Assembly (NCBI GenBank): GCA_035249985.1
Contig: DATFFP010000028.1
Span: 62,001-126,000, forward strand
Direction: 5' to 3'
Source: JAICNG01 sp035249985
Lineage (GTDB): Bacteria > Gemmatimonadota > Gemmatimonadetes > Gemmatimonadales > Gemmatimonadaceae
Length of the DNA: 64,000 nucleotides
In this document: piece by piece, positions 42,770-51,293 of the stretch
How the letters are laid out: each line of letters begins with the position of its first letter
Numbering within the stretch: position 1 is the first letter of the stretch
Notes under the pieces: model-generated
What the model was told of the DNA's origin: nothing
Databases searched by the model: none
The model's input: the letters and a program-made list of their open reading frames with translations, nothing else
Position numbers and translations under genes: made by a program

Positions 42770-44239
42770 GTGACGGCTCGCCCAACGCGACGTGTTCTCG
42801 CCGTCGCGCTCGTGGCGCTCGCCGCCTGTCACCGCTCCACGCCCGCACGAACCGCCCCCTCTCCGACAACCGAAGCCAGCGCGACCGCGGCCGCACGCGA
42901 AGGCGGGCACGCGGGCGCTGCAGGCTCGCCTGACGAGAATTCCGGCGTATCGCCCACCGACGTCGCTGCCGAGGCGGTGCGGATATTCGGCGATTCGACG
43001 GCCGACTCCAGCGAGCCCGAGGGCGGCGGTGACGTCTCTCCCGAGCCGACGTGGGATATCGACGTTCGCTCCTACGAGACGCACAAGCGTGTCGAGTACT
43101 ACCTGCAGCGATTCCAGGGGCCAGTGCGCGCCACCTTCTCGGAGTGGCTCAGCCGGGGAACCCGCTACGAGCCGATGATTCGCGCCAAGCTTCAGGCCGC
43201 GGGATTGCCGGGCGACCTCACCTATCTTGCGCTGATCGAGAGCGGCTACAACCCGCACGCGTACTCGCGTGCGGCTGCCGTCGGGATGTGGCAGATGATG
43301 ACCGCCACCGCCAAGGGCGTCGGCCTCCGCGTGGACTGGTGGATCGATGAGCGGCGTGATCCGGTGCGCTCGACCGATGCGGCCATTCGCTTCCTGAACT
43401 ACCTGCACGAACAGTTCGGCTCATTGTATCTCGCCGCGGCGGCGTATAACGGGGGGCCAGGACGCGTTGCTCGTGGCCTGTCGCGGTATGCCGACCAGCT
43501 CGAGGGCTCGACCGGTGAGGACGTCTTCTTCGCGTTGGCGGAGCAAAACTATCTGCGCGCCGAGACGAGGGACTACGTGCCGAAGATGATCGCGGCGGCG
43601 CTGGTGGCGAAGGATCCACAGCGGTACGGCATCGCCATCGAGTCGAGACCAGTGCTCGAGTACGACACGGTCCGGGTCGGGCCGGAGACACCCATAGCCG
43701 CCATCGCGAACGCGGCGGGCGTGACCCTGGAAGATGTTCGGGAGCTGAATCCGCAGGTACTGCGCGGTGTGACTCCGTTGAAGGACTCGCTCACCATTCG
43801 CGTACCGGTCGGGAAGGCGGAGGGCTTCGACAGCGCGTACGCCGCGCTCCCGGAGGAGGATCGCAAGGCATTCACGCGGGTGACGACGAAAAAGGGCGCG
43901 ACGATGGTGTCGACCGCCCGGCGCGGCGGGATCACGACGAAGCAGCTCAAGTGGTACAACCCGAAGCTCAAGGCCACGAAGAGCGGCGCGTTGCCCGTTG
44001 GCCGCGTGGTGCTGCTCCCGTCACGCGCTGTGGTTGCGGCCGCCTACGACATCCCCGATCCGGCGATCGAGCGCTACGGCTCCAGCCGCGGCCGCACACA
44101 CATCGTGCGGAAGGGCGAGTCGCTGGGCCTCATCGCGAAGCGCTACAAGACGTCGGTCAAGACGCTGATGCGGCTCAATGGGCTGAGAAAGAGCGTGATT
44201 TATCCGGGGCAAGTCATCGTGGTGAGAGGGCGACGGTAG
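42770..44239 (+). CDS. Lytic transglycosylase lipoprotein with LysM domain (MltD-like)
   Basis: A 489-residue cell-wall enzyme. The signal VLAVALVALAAC carries a lipobox; then an unstructured Pro/Thr/Ala region, the transglycosylase domain (GLPGDLTYLALIESGYNPHAY with the catalytic Glu, GMWQMMTATA, LAAAAYNGGPGRV) at about residues 145-280, a middle region and one C-terminal LysM (IVRKGESLGLIAKRYKTSVK to YPGQVIVV). It cuts glycan strands near the outer membrane. GTG start. Confidence 0.9.
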   Translation: MTARPTRRVLAVALVALAACHRSTPARTAPSPTTEASATAAAREGGHAGAAGSPDENSGVSPTDVAAEAVRIFGDSTADSSEPEGGGDVSPEPTWDIDVRSYETHKRVEYYLQRFQGPVRATFSEWLSRGTRYEPMIRAKLQAAGLPGDLTYLALIESGYNPHAYSRAAAVGMWQMMTATAKGVGLRVDWWIDERRDPVRSTDAAIRFLNYLHEQFGSLYLAAAAYNGGPGRVARGLSRYADQLEGSTGEDVFFALAEQNYLRAETRDYVPKMIAAALVAKDPQRYGIAIESRPVLEYDTVRVGPETPIAAIANAAGVTLEDVRELNPQVLRGVTPLKDSLTIRVPVGKAEGFDSAYAALPEEDRKAFTRVTTKKGATMVSTARRGGITTKQLKWYNPKLKATKSGALPVGRVVLLPSRAVVAAAYDIPDPAIERYGSSRGRTHIVRKGESLGLIAKRYKTSVKTLMRLNGLRKSVIYPGQVIVVRGRR

Positions 44240-44246
44240 GGGAAAA

Positions 44247-44377
44247 ACTGCGTACTGCGTACTGCGTACTGCGTACTGCGTACTAAAACCCTCGGGAGGC
44301 TACCAATGGCGGCGGTAGCTTCCCGAGGGTTTTGTACGCAGTACGCAGTACGCAGTTCGCAGTAACGCAGTTCGCAG
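44247..44377. repeat. Tandem ACTGCGT inverted repeat around a bidirectional terminator
   Basis: The left arm (44247-44283) is five copies of ACTGCGT; the right arm (44334-44377) is its inverted, slightly decayed series (GTACGCA, GTTCGCA). Between them a 48-base hairpin (AAAACCCTCGGGA...TCCCGAGGGTTTT, 44285-44333) looks like a two-way terminator. It sits between two converging transglycosylase genes. Confidence 0.88.
44285..44333. terminator. Bidirectional rho-independent terminator
   Basis: CCCTCGGGA and TCCCGAGGG, extended by GGCTACC and GGTAGC, with AAAA before and TTTT after. It can end transcripts from both sides, as expected between convergent genes. Confidence 0.75.
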
Positions 44378-44386
44378 CTCGGAGCT

Positions 44387-45082
44387 TCAGTCCACTACGC
44401 CACTCCCTCTATATCCTCCCGCCACCATCCGATCGTACCCGTTCGCAGGATCGAGCCCGGCGGCGCGGGCGCGCTTCACGGCGGCGGGGCCGCGGTTGTA
44501 GACCAGCAGCGCGAGCTTGAGGTTGCCCTCGTTCTCGTTGATCAGCGTGCGCAGATAACGGAACCCGATGCGAAGGTTGGTCTCGCGATCGTAAAGCTGA
44601 TTCTTCGTGATGCCCTTCTGAAAGAAGGTCGCGGTCGCGGGCATGAGCTGCGTGAGGCCGATCGCGCCCACGGGGCTCGTCGCCTTCTCATTGAACTGAC
44701 TCTCGACCCGTACCAGTCGGAACGCGAGATCCGGCTCCAGTCCCTCGGCCAGCGCGATGTCGTAGATCGACGTGGCAATGTCCGCCGAGATGCGATAGCG
44801 CGACGAGTAGGTGAGGATCTGATTGGCGCGGTCGAGCTGCGCCTGTGCGAGCTGGAGCTCACCCCGTGCCGCGTCGAGCTCCTCACGGAGCCGGCGCGAT
44901 TCGCCGGGAAGACCGAATGAGAATGTGCTCGCCGTGGCGGCGCGCTCCTGAAAGATCTGCGCCCCCAACAAGAGCACTATCGCGCCAACGGCGCCCGATG
45001 TGAGCAGCACGCGCCAGCGGCGTACCTTTGCCTGGCGGCGCTCGAGATCGCCTCGGTGTACGTAGCGAGTTTCCTTGCGCAT
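44387..45082 (-). CDS. Lytic transglycosylase with N-terminal membrane anchor
   Basis: A 231-residue protein. A basic N-terminus and one membrane helix (LLTSGAVGAIVLLLGAQIF) are followed by a coiled-coil stretch (residues 60-90) and the transglycosylase domain with the catalytic Glu in FRLVRVESQFNEKATSPVGAIGLTQLMP and YNRGPAAV. Smaller than most Slt proteins. An AAAGGGG ribosome-binding site precedes the ATG at 45082. Confidence 0.88.
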   Translation of the reverse strand: MRKETRYVHRGDLERRQAKVRRWRVLLTSGAVGAIVLLLGAQIFQERAATASTFSFGLPGESRRLREELDAARGELQLAQAQLDRANQILTYSSRYRISADIATSIYDIALAEGLEPDLAFRLVRVESQFNEKATSPVGAIGLTQLMPATATFFQKGITKNQLYDRETNLRIGFRYLRTLINENEGNLKLALLVYNRGPAAVKRARAAGLDPANGYDRMVAGGYRGSGVVD

Positions 45083-45172
45083 AGAGCCCCTTTCACAAGG
45101 GTTGGACGGAGAGGGTCAAGGCAGACCCCACCCGCGGCCGCTAACAAGGGCAACGGTCGTGCCTCGTTTTGC

Positions 45173-45649
45173 CTACGGCCGTTTCCACGTTCCCGATCGT
45201 CCACCGGTCTTCTCCGCCAGGCAGATATCGGAAATGACCATGCTCTTATCTAGTGATTTGCACATGTCGTAGACGGTGACGAGTGTCACACTCACCGCTA
45301 CGATTGCCTCCATCTCCACGCCTGTCTTTCCGGCCGATCGAACCGTCGATTCGACGCGAATCCCCGGAATGGTATCGTCAATAGCTGCAACGACTTGGAC
45401 GTCAGCTAGCATCAGAGGGTGGCAAAGCGGAATCAGCTCGGCCGTCCGCTTGGCGGCCATCACGCCAGCAATCCGCGCGACGGCCAGAACATCGCCCTTT
45501 TCGACGCTGTTTTTTCGTACCGCCTCGAGCGCTTCCGTCGACATGGAAATAACCCCTGTCGCCCTGGCGAAGCGCTCAGTGCTCTCCTTCGCGGACACGT
45601 CGACCATTCGGGCCTGTCCGGATCGGTCGACGTGACTGAGGTCGCTCAT
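45173..45649 (-). CDS. moaC: Molybdenum cofactor biosynthesis protein MoaC
   Basis: Forms cyclic pyranopterin monophosphate with MoaA. The 158-residue protein has MVDVSAKESTERFARA, LIPLCHPLML (substrate site), TGVEMEAIVAVSVTLVTVYDMCKSLDK and a normal length. No other moa genes are in the window. It overlaps the end of the preceding holB gene by four bases. Confidence 0.95.
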   Translation of the reverse strand: MSDLSHVDRSGQARMVDVSAKESTERFARATGVISMSTEALEAVRKNSVEKGDVLAVARIAGVMAAKRTAELIPLCHPLMLADVQVVAAIDDTIPGIRVESTVRSAGKTGVEMEAIVAVSVTLVTVYDMCKSLDKSMVISDICLAEKTGGRSGTWKRP

Positions 45650-46722
45650 GGACGCAGCTCGACGAATTCCCGCAGGAGGGCGGAGCCGATGAGCTGGGGA
45701 TTCACGTTTCCGCTCGCGCGGAACTTGGCCTTCTCGACGGCGCGGACGGCCATGGCTGCGCGGCGGGCGCCGTCGTCGTCGCCCTCTGTGGCGCGCTCGC
45801 GGGCCCGATCGTGAAGCAGCGCAGTCAGCGCATCGAGCACGTCGCTGAAGAAACCGCGCGCCTTGGAGCTCCCGAAGGCCAGCCCCAGCCGGAATCGGTC
45901 GGCGTCACCCGCGCGCGAGGCGCCGAGCATTTCGTTCGCGAACGCGTGTGCTTCGGCGATGGTCCCGGAGTTGAGGAGCGTACCGGGCGCCCCGTTCGCG
46001 AGCCGCACGCGCTCCTCGACGTTCTTCGGTAGCGCATACGCCTGCAGGACCTTGGTCGCCAGAGGATCCCCGAGAAAGGCGCGCACGTCCGATTCGCTCA
46101 GCGGATTCGCGCGCAGACCTATCACGCGCGACCGGATCGTCGGGAGGAGCGCCGCCGGCTCGCTTGTCGTCAACACCACCGTGGTATCGGGCAGCGGCTC
46201 CTCGAGGAGCTTGAGGAAGGCATTCGCGGCCTGCTCCGAGCCTTCCTGCGCGATCATACGGTCCGCGTCGCCGATGACGAAGACCTTTCTGCCGCCGATC
46301 GTGGGCGTCATCCCCGCTTGCTGCACGACGAGGTGGACGGTGCGGATGAAGATGCCCTCCAGCCCCGACGGTGGCGGATAGATGCCGTTGGAGTCGAGCC
46401 GTTCATGGATCGCGTCGATGAAGTCGTCCTTTACCTCGTCGAGCGATGGATCGGCATCCTTTGGGCGCGGTCGGGGAAAGTACCAGTGAAGGTCGGGGTG
46501 TCCCAGCTCCCGGGAATAGCGACAGGAGCGACACGCGCCGCAGGGGCCATCAGAGCCAGGGGATTCGCACAGCAGCAGCTGCCCGAGCCAGAGCGCCAGC
46601 CGCTGCTTGCCCACGCCGCGGGGGCCGTGGATCAACAAACTCGCCGGAAGCGTTCCGCGGTGGATCGCCGCACGAAGGCGGGCACGCAGAGACTCGTGAC
46701 CGTAAAGATCGACGATGGGCAT
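45646..46722 (-). CDS. holB: DNA polymerase III subunit delta prime
   Basis: Part of the clamp loader. The 358-residue protein has the AAA-type core with a P-loop variant GPRGVGKQRLA, a four-Cys zinc site (CGACRSCRY and upstream Cys), the sensor region VFVIGDADRM and NAFLKLLEEPLPDTT. A good match to HolB; length typical. Confidence 0.9.
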   Translation of the reverse strand: MPIVDLYGHESLRARLRAAIHRGTLPASLLIHGPRGVGKQRLALWLGQLLLCESPGSDGPCGACRSCRYSRELGHPDLHWYFPRPRPKDADPSLDEVKDDFIDAIHERLDSNGIYPPPSGLEGIFIRTVHLVVQQAGMTPTIGGRKVFVIGDADRMIAQEGSEQAANAFLKLLEEPLPDTTVVLTTSEPAALLPTIRSRVIGLRANPLSESDVRAFLGDPLATKVLQAYALPKNVEERVRLANGAPGTLLNSGTIAEAHAFANEMLGASRAGDADRFRLGLAFGSSKARGFFSDVLDALTALLHDRARERATEGDDDGARRAAMAVRAVEKAKFRASGNVNPQLIGSALLREFVELRP

Positions 46723-46725
46723 CGC

Positions 46726-48072
46726 TCAATGATGGTGAGTCGCGCGTATGGACGGGAGAGCGGCAGGGGCCACACCCGCCGTCTTCAGACTTTGCCCCTT
46801 CAACAACTCGCTTCTGATCTGTCGAATCAGACGAGAAAGGTACGACTCGTAAGTCTCGAACTGCGCATAGTTCTCGTGTCTGATCGACCCGACGTACCGG
46901 ACGCCGCCAGTGAGGTCCGGGCGAGGACTGGACGTCAGTCGCGCGACCCAGGTCCGCGTGGCGTCAGGGGCGGTGGCGTCCGACTGGGCGAGCATCGCGA
47001 CGAGCTCCGCTTGCTTGCTCACGAGGGGGTAGGCGCCGCCGTCAGACTCGAAATGGCCGAGCACGTACAGGTTGGGCGCGTCGGGAAACAGCGCCCCGAA
47101 CAGGTCTGGTCCGGTGCCGTTTCGCGAAGGCAATGCCGCGTCGAGAAAGGGAATCGTCGGCCGGTAACCCGTGGCCCAGATGATCAAGTCGAGCTCCTCG
47201 CTCGTGCCGTCACGAAAGTGCGCGCGCCGTCCGTCCAGCCTAACGACGTCCGGCTTGGCGGTGGCGTCGCCGTGGGCGAGGTAGTGCAGGATCTGGGTAT
47301 TCATGATCGGGTGTGACTCGAGCACCCGATGATCCGGGGCGGGGAGCCCGAACCGGCGGAGGTCGCCGACGAGGATCTTGAGCAGGCCGGTGAGCAATGG
47401 CTGCGCGATCTTCGGCGAAAGGTGCGGCCCGCTGCGGAAGAACGCATCCGTCGGCTTTCCGAAGATGTGCTTCGGCAGAAAGTGATATCCGCGCCGCAGG
47501 GAGATCACGGTCCGCCGCGCGCGCGTCGCGGCATCACACGCGATGTCGCACGCCGAGTTTCCGCCTCCGACGATGAGGACGCGCTTGCCGTCGAACTCGG
47601 CGGAGGACCGGTATCGTACCGAGTGGTACGCGTCGCCTGAGAAGTTGCCTGGATATTCCGGGATGATCGGATCCCAGTTGTGTCCGACCGCGGCGATCAC
47701 GCCGCGGTATTGCCGTCGGTCGCCGGTGTCGAGCTCCACGTTCCAGGTTCCGTCGCTCGCCGGCTTCGCTTGCCTGACTGCAACACCGTATTCGGCACTC
47801 GACCGTATCGCGTACTCGTCGGCGAATGCGCGGATGTAGTCCAGAACCAGCGGGCGCGCGGGATAGTCCGGATAGCTCTCCGGCATTGGGAAACCGTCGA
47901 AGCCCGAGAGCGTTTTCGACGAGATGAAGTGCGCGCTCTCGTACATCGGCGTCCCTGGGTTCTCGAGGTCCCAGATGCCGCCGACATCTCGGTGCCGCTC
48001 GACGATGTCGAATGGTACGCCCGCGGCACGAAGCGCGCGTGCGGCGGAAAGGCCGGACGGTCCGGCGCCCAC
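46726..48072 (-). CDS. Flavin-containing monooxygenase
   Basis: Oxygenates substrates with FAD and NADPH. It has the FAD dinucleotide-binding motif GAGPSGLSAARAL, the NADPH motif VGGGNSACDIACDAA at about residue 165, an FMO/Baeyer-Villiger-type stretch (YHSVRYRSSAEFDGKRVLI), and LIIWATGYRP near the end. About 448 residues. The GTG at 48072 lies in the first beta strand, so the real N-terminus is a few residues longer; upstream in-frame codons reach a TGA inside a repeat, with CTG the only other start-like codon. The repeat at 48106-48150 directly abuts it. Confidence 0.85.
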   Translation of the reverse strand: MGAGPSGLSAARALRAAGVPFDIVERHRDVGGIWDLENPGTPMYESAHFISSKTLSGFDGFPMPESYPDYPARPLVLDYIRAFADEYAIRSSAEYGVAVRQAKPASDGTWNVELDTGDRRQYRGVIAAVGHNWDPIIPEYPGNFSGDAYHSVRYRSSAEFDGKRVLIVGGGNSACDIACDAATRARRTVISLRRGYHFLPKHIFGKPTDAFFRSGPHLSPKIAQPLLTGLLKILVGDLRRFGLPAPDHRVLESHPIMNTQILHYLAHGDATAKPDVVRLDGRRAHFRDGTSEELDLIIWATGYRPTIPFLDAALPSRNGTGPDLFGALFPDAPNLYVLGHFESDGGAYPLVSKQAELVAMLAQSDATAPDATRTWVARLTSSPRPDLTGGVRYVGSIRHENYAQFETYESYLSRLIRQIRSELLKGQSLKTAGVAPAALPSIRATHHH

Positions 48073-48105
48073 GATCAGCCAGCGGGTGGGGGGGCTCAGA
48101 AAGAA

Positions 48106-48150
48106 GGGTCCTCAGGGTCCTCAGGGTCCTCAGGGTCCTCGGGGTCCTCA
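48106..48150. repeat. Tandem GGTCCTCAG repeat array (R1)
   Basis: Five copies of GGGTCCTCA, the last with one G more, between the macro-domain stop (48161) and the flavin monooxygenase start. Same 9-base word and direction as the array at 48671-48719, opposite to 49171-49220. It can act as one arm of a palindrome with 49171-49220. Confidence 0.88.
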
Positions 48151-48160
48151 GAACCCGCCG

Positions 48161-48667
48161 CTAAAAGTGCTTCTGGCGCGCGAGCGTTTGACGATACAGC
48201 TCGGCACTGCTCTCATCGAACAGACAGGCGGTAATGGCATCGAACTCCTGATTGTGCGTCTCCATTGACGCGAGTGCAATCTCGGCGGCGCGCGCCTTGG
48301 GGAATCCGTAGACGCCGGTCGAGATTGCCGGGAACGCGATTGTGCGAATGGAGCCTTCCTCCCGCGCGAGCTTGAACGATGTGTCGTACGCGCTCGCCAG
48401 CAGCTCCGCCTCACGATTCTCGCCACCGCGCCAGATCGGACCGACGGCATGAATCACGAAGCGCGCCGGAAGTCGATAGCCTTTCGTGAGCACGGCGCTT
48501 CCCGTGGCGCATCCCGGGTAGCGACGTAACTCCGCCGCGAGCTCGGGGCCGGCGGCCGCGTGAATGGCGCCGTCCACGCCGCCGCCGCCGGCGAGCGCGC
48601 TATTCGCGGCGTTGACGATGGCGTCGACGGGCAGGGTGGTGATGTCGGCGCGGAGGATGGTGATCAA
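48161..48667 (-). CDS. Macro-domain protein (O-acetyl-ADP-ribose deacetylase-like)
   Basis: Binds ADP-ribose and may remove it from O-acetyl-ADP-ribose or proteins. It has IVNAANSALAGGGGVDGAIHAAAG and GSAVLTKGYRLPARFVIHAVGP, then AFPAISTGVYGFP, as in YmdB-type macro domains. A TTG at 48667 gives the conserved start; a GTG at 48748 would add an N-terminal tail with (DPE) repeats encoded by the tandem array, and lies beside the start of the divergent four-helix gene. Length 168 or about 195 residues. Confidence 0.85.
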   Translation of the reverse strand: MITILRADITTLPVDAIVNAANSALAGGGGVDGAIHAAAGPELAAELRRYPGCATGSAVLTKGYRLPARFVIHAVGPIWRGGENREAELLASAYDTSFKLAREEGSIRTIAFPAISTGVYGFPKARAAEIALASMETHNQEFDAITACLFDESSAELYRQTLARQKHF

Positions 48668-48670
48668 AGG

Positions 48671-48719
48671 GTGCTCAGGGTCCTCAGGGTCCTCAGGGTC
48701 CTCGGGGTCCGCAAGGTCC
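48671..48719. repeat. Tandem GGTCCTCAG repeat array (R2)
   Basis: About four 9-base units (TCAGGGTCC, one CTCGGGGTCC) followed by GCAAGGTCC. It lies at the 5' side of the macro-domain gene and, in one reading frame on the minus strand, would encode Asp-Pro-Glu repeats. Confidence 0.88.
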
Positions 48720-48741
48720 GGCAGCGATCCGCCGCGTTTCG

Positions 48742-49176
48742 ATGACACAAGGGCAGAGCCTAGATGTACTGTGCGCGGTGGATTCTAACTGCGAGGGCAA
48801 ATCGACGCGTCCCGCTGCGCGAACCTATCGCGAGCTCGTCGCTTGGCAGGTCAGTATGGACCTCCTGGCGGAGCTGTATCGCTTGGCAACCCGATTGCCT
48901 GCGGTTGAGCGATATGGAATTGGAACGCAAGTACGCCGCGCCGCGCTCTCGATTCCGCTCAACATTGCCGAAGGGTTTGCTCGAAGAAATCGGCGGGACT
49001 TTGCACGTTTTCTCCTGATCGCCGAAGGCTCGCTGCGCGAGGTGCAAACGCTCCTCGAGGCGATGGTCTTGCTTCGGTACGTCGCGAGGAGTGACGCCGA
49101 AACGGCGACGAACACCGCCAACCGCGTAGGCTTCCTGTTGCATCGCCTCAGACGCTCGCTCCGGGACGCACCCTGA
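48742..49176 (+). CDS. Four-helix-bundle protein of the S23/IVS (Avd-related) family
   Basis: A 144-residue protein. From about residue 29 it reads YRELVAWQVSMDLLAELYRL, then RLPAVERYGIGTQVRRAALSIPLNIAEGFARRN, GSLREVQTLLEAMVLLRYVA and a last helix, matching the four-helix-bundle family known from intervening sequences in 23S rRNA and from Avd of diversity-generating retroelements. The ATG at 48742 has no ribosome-binding site and overlaps the 5' part of the macro-domain frame; a GTG at 48778 is an alternative. The stop TGA (49174-49176) is part of the right-hand repeat array. No reverse transcriptase or rRNA gene is near. Confidence 0.82.
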   Translation: MTQGQSLDVLCAVDSNCEGKSTRPAARTYRELVAWQVSMDLLAELYRLATRLPAVERYGIGTQVRRAALSIPLNIAEGFARRNRRDFARFLLIAEGSLREVQTLLEAMVLLRYVARSDAETATNTANRVGFLLHRLRRSLRDAP

Positions 49177-49220
49177 GGACCCTGAGGACCCTGAGGACCC
49201 TGAGGACCCTGAGGACCCTG
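49171..49220. repeat. Tandem CCCTGAGGA repeat array (R3)
   Basis: Five and a half copies of CCCTGAGGA, the inverted form of the word in R1 and R2. The first unit contains the stop codon of the four-helix gene, and the last ends three bases before the stop of the antiporter gene. Confidence 0.9.
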
Positions 49221-49223
49221 GAT

Positions 49224-51209
49224 TCACTCCCCCCGGAACATCGAGGCGACTCCCGTCAGCTTCTCCGGCGGGCCAAGGAGCAGAACGGCATCGCCCTCCT
49301 CCAGCGTATCGGCGCCGGTTGGGGTCGAGCGCAGGGTCGTGTCGCGCCGTTGAATCGCGACGACCGAGACGCTCTGCTCGCGAAGCCCACAGGTGGCGAG
49401 CGTCATCCCCGCGATCGGGCAATTGCGCTCCACACGATACACCTCCAGCGAGAGGTCGGCCAGGAAGCGGTCGAAGCCCGCCGCGGGCGAGTGCGTGTCG
49501 GACATCGTCCGGAGCATCTCATACGAATCGCTGCGCACCTCGCGGATCAGTCGCTCGATCACATCGCGCGGCACGAGATAGCGTCGCAAGACACGCGAGG
49601 AGATCTCGATCGAAGTCTCGAACTCCTCGGGGACGACCTCGTCCGTTCCGACGGCGCGGAGCGCCGCCACCTCCTGCACATAACGGCTGCGAACGACAAT
49701 GTGGAGCTCCCGGTTGAGACGCCGGGCGAGATCGACGGCACTCCGGGTTGCGCCGGCGTCGGAGATGGCCAGCACCAATACCCGAGCACTGTCGATCCGG
49801 GCCAGCTTCAGGATCTCGGGCCGCGTCGCGTCGCCGTACATGATGGGCCGTCCTCGCTTGCGCTCGGCGCGCACGGCGTCGGGATTCATCTCCAGCACGA
49901 TGAAGGGAATGCCGACCCGCCCCAGCATTCGAGCGAGATTTCTTCCGTTGACGCCGTAGCCGACGATGATCACATGATCGTCGAGCGGCGGAAGCTCCCC
50001 GCGGACGGTCACGGTGACCGCCCGGCCTCGCACGTACGTCCCCGGCACCCATCGCTCGATGCGAGCGGAAACGCGGGGTGCGAGCCTGGCGAGGAGCGGA
50101 GTGAGCATCATCGATCCGACGGCGACCGCGATGAATCCCTGGGCGAGCTGCCCGTCGAGCAGGCCGGCCTGCGTGCCGACCTTCGACAGCACGAAGGAGA
50201 ACTCGCCGATCTGCGACGTGAGCACCCCTGTCATGAGCGCGATGCGCAGCGGATGCCCGAGCAGCATCACGAGACCGGAGGTGACGAGTGTCTTCACCGC
50301 CACGACCGCGAGCAGCGCGCCGATGATGAGCGCCGGGTGCTCGAGCACGATGCGGATGTTGAAGAGCATGCCGATCGACACGAAGAACAGCGAGTTGAAG
50401 ACCTCGCGCAGCGGAAGTACCTCACCCAGGGCCTGATGGCTGTACTCCGACTCCGAGAGGATCAACCCGGCGATGAACGCGCCAAGGGCCATCGACAGGC
50501 CGACCTGCGCGGAGGCGACGGCCATGCCGATGCAGATGAGCACGATCGTGAGGAGGAACACCTCGCGCTTTCGCGTATCGACGACGATGTGGAGGAGCCA
50601 CGGCACGACCCAGCGCGCCGCGACCACGGCGAGCGCGATGAACACCCCCGCCTTGCCGATCACCAGGAGCAGGTCGGACATGTCGCCGCCGGCGCCGCCA
50701 AGGAAGGGGGTCACGAGCACCATGGGAACGACGATGAGATCCTGGAAGATCAGGATCCCGATCGCGGCGCGACCGTGCGGCGCGTCGAGCTCGTTATGAT
50801 CGGCAAGCATGCGAATGACGATCGCCGTGCTGCTGAGCGCGACGAGCATTCCCAGGAAGACGGCGACCGGCAGTCGGACGCCGAATGCCATGGCGGCCGC
50901 CGTCGTCGCGCCCATCGTGAGTGAGACCTGGAGCGCTCCGCCCGTGAGGAGGAAGGTTCGAACGCGCGACAGCTCCTCGACCGAGAACTCGATCCCGACG
51001 GTGAACAGGAGGAGGATGACGCCGATTTCCGCCATCGCTTCGACGTGCTCTACGCCGTCGACGAGGCCAAAGCCGAACGGGCCGCAGAGCAGCCCGGTGA
51101 CGAGGAAGCCGACGATGGGCGGCAACCGCGCGCGGTGAAACGCGACCACGACGAGAACGCCGAGGCCGAAAATGAGGAGGAGATCCTGAAGGAAGTGGGC
51201 TTCGGGCAA
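49224..51209 (-). CDS. CPA2-family cation:proton antiporter with TrkA-N and TrkA-C domains (KefB-like)
   Basis: A 661-residue inner-membrane protein. About 12 membrane helices begin at FLQDLLLIFGLGVLVVVAF, then DHVIIVGYGVNGRNLARMLGR starts an NAD-binding TrkA-N domain (about residues 410-530) and the last 80 residues form TrkA-C (IAGMTLATCGLREQSVSVVA). It exports K+ or Na+ for protons, gated by nucleotide. The start is a TTG with no clear ribosome-binding site. A terminator at 51228 separates it from the SusD gene. Confidence 0.9.
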   Translation of the reverse strand: MPEAHFLQDLLLIFGLGVLVVVAFHRARLPPIVGFLVTGLLCGPFGFGLVDGVEHVEAMAEIGVILLLFTVGIEFSVEELSRVRTFLLTGGALQVSLTMGATTAAAMAFGVRLPVAVFLGMLVALSSTAIVIRMLADHNELDAPHGRAAIGILIFQDLIVVPMVLVTPFLGGAGGDMSDLLLVIGKAGVFIALAVVAARWVVPWLLHIVVDTRKREVFLLTIVLICIGMAVASAQVGLSMALGAFIAGLILSESEYSHQALGEVLPLREVFNSLFFVSIGMLFNIRIVLEHPALIIGALLAVVAVKTLVTSGLVMLLGHPLRIALMTGVLTSQIGEFSFVLSKVGTQAGLLDGQLAQGFIAVAVGSMMLTPLLARLAPRVSARIERWVPGTYVRGRAVTVTVRGELPPLDDHVIIVGYGVNGRNLARMLGRVGIPFIVLEMNPDAVRAERKRGRPIMYGDATRPEILKLARIDSARVLVLAISDAGATRSAVDLARRLNRELHIVVRSRYVQEVAALRAVGTDEVVPEEFETSIEISSRVLRRYLVPRDVIERLIREVRSDSYEMLRTMSDTHSPAAGFDRFLADLSLEVYRVERNCPIAGMTLATCGLREQSVSVVAIQRRDTTLRSTPTGADTLEEGDAVLLLGPPEKLTGVASMFRGE

Positions 51210-51227
51210 AGGGCGGGGGCAGGAGCG

Positions 51228-51263
51228 AAAAAAAACCCCCGGGATGTAGTGAATCCCGGGGGC
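51228..51263 (-). terminator. Rho-independent terminator after the SusC/SusD operon
   Basis: On the minus strand GCCCCCGGGAT and ATCCCGGGGG pair around TCACTAC, followed by eight T residues. It lies 31 bases after the SusD stop and 19 bases before the antiporter start. Confidence 0.9.
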
Positions 51264-51293
51264 TTCTGCCAGCCTAACGGTGGCCCGGCTACA

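Larger units (their letters stand above)
48671..49220. mobile_element. Candidate element: inverted tandem arrays enclosing a four-helix-bundle gene
   Basis: The left array (48671-48719, TCAGGGTCC direction) and right array (49171-49220, CCCTGAGGA direction) are inverted relative to each other, and the single gene between them ends inside the right array. The flanks are the macro-domain gene and the antiporter gene. The same word pair without any gene occurs at 19424-19537. No transposase or target-site duplication is visible. Classed as an element on architecture alone. Confidence 0.4.

Noticed and set aside
48671..49220. Insertion sequence or diversity-generating retroelement
   Set aside because: There is no transposase, reverse transcriptase, template/variable repeat pair or obvious target duplication; the element call rests only on arrays and the four-helix gene.
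49350..50924. Long plus-strand open frame opposite the antiporter gene
   Set aside because: Its translation is a charged, His- and Asp-rich shadow of the membrane protein in the antisense frame.
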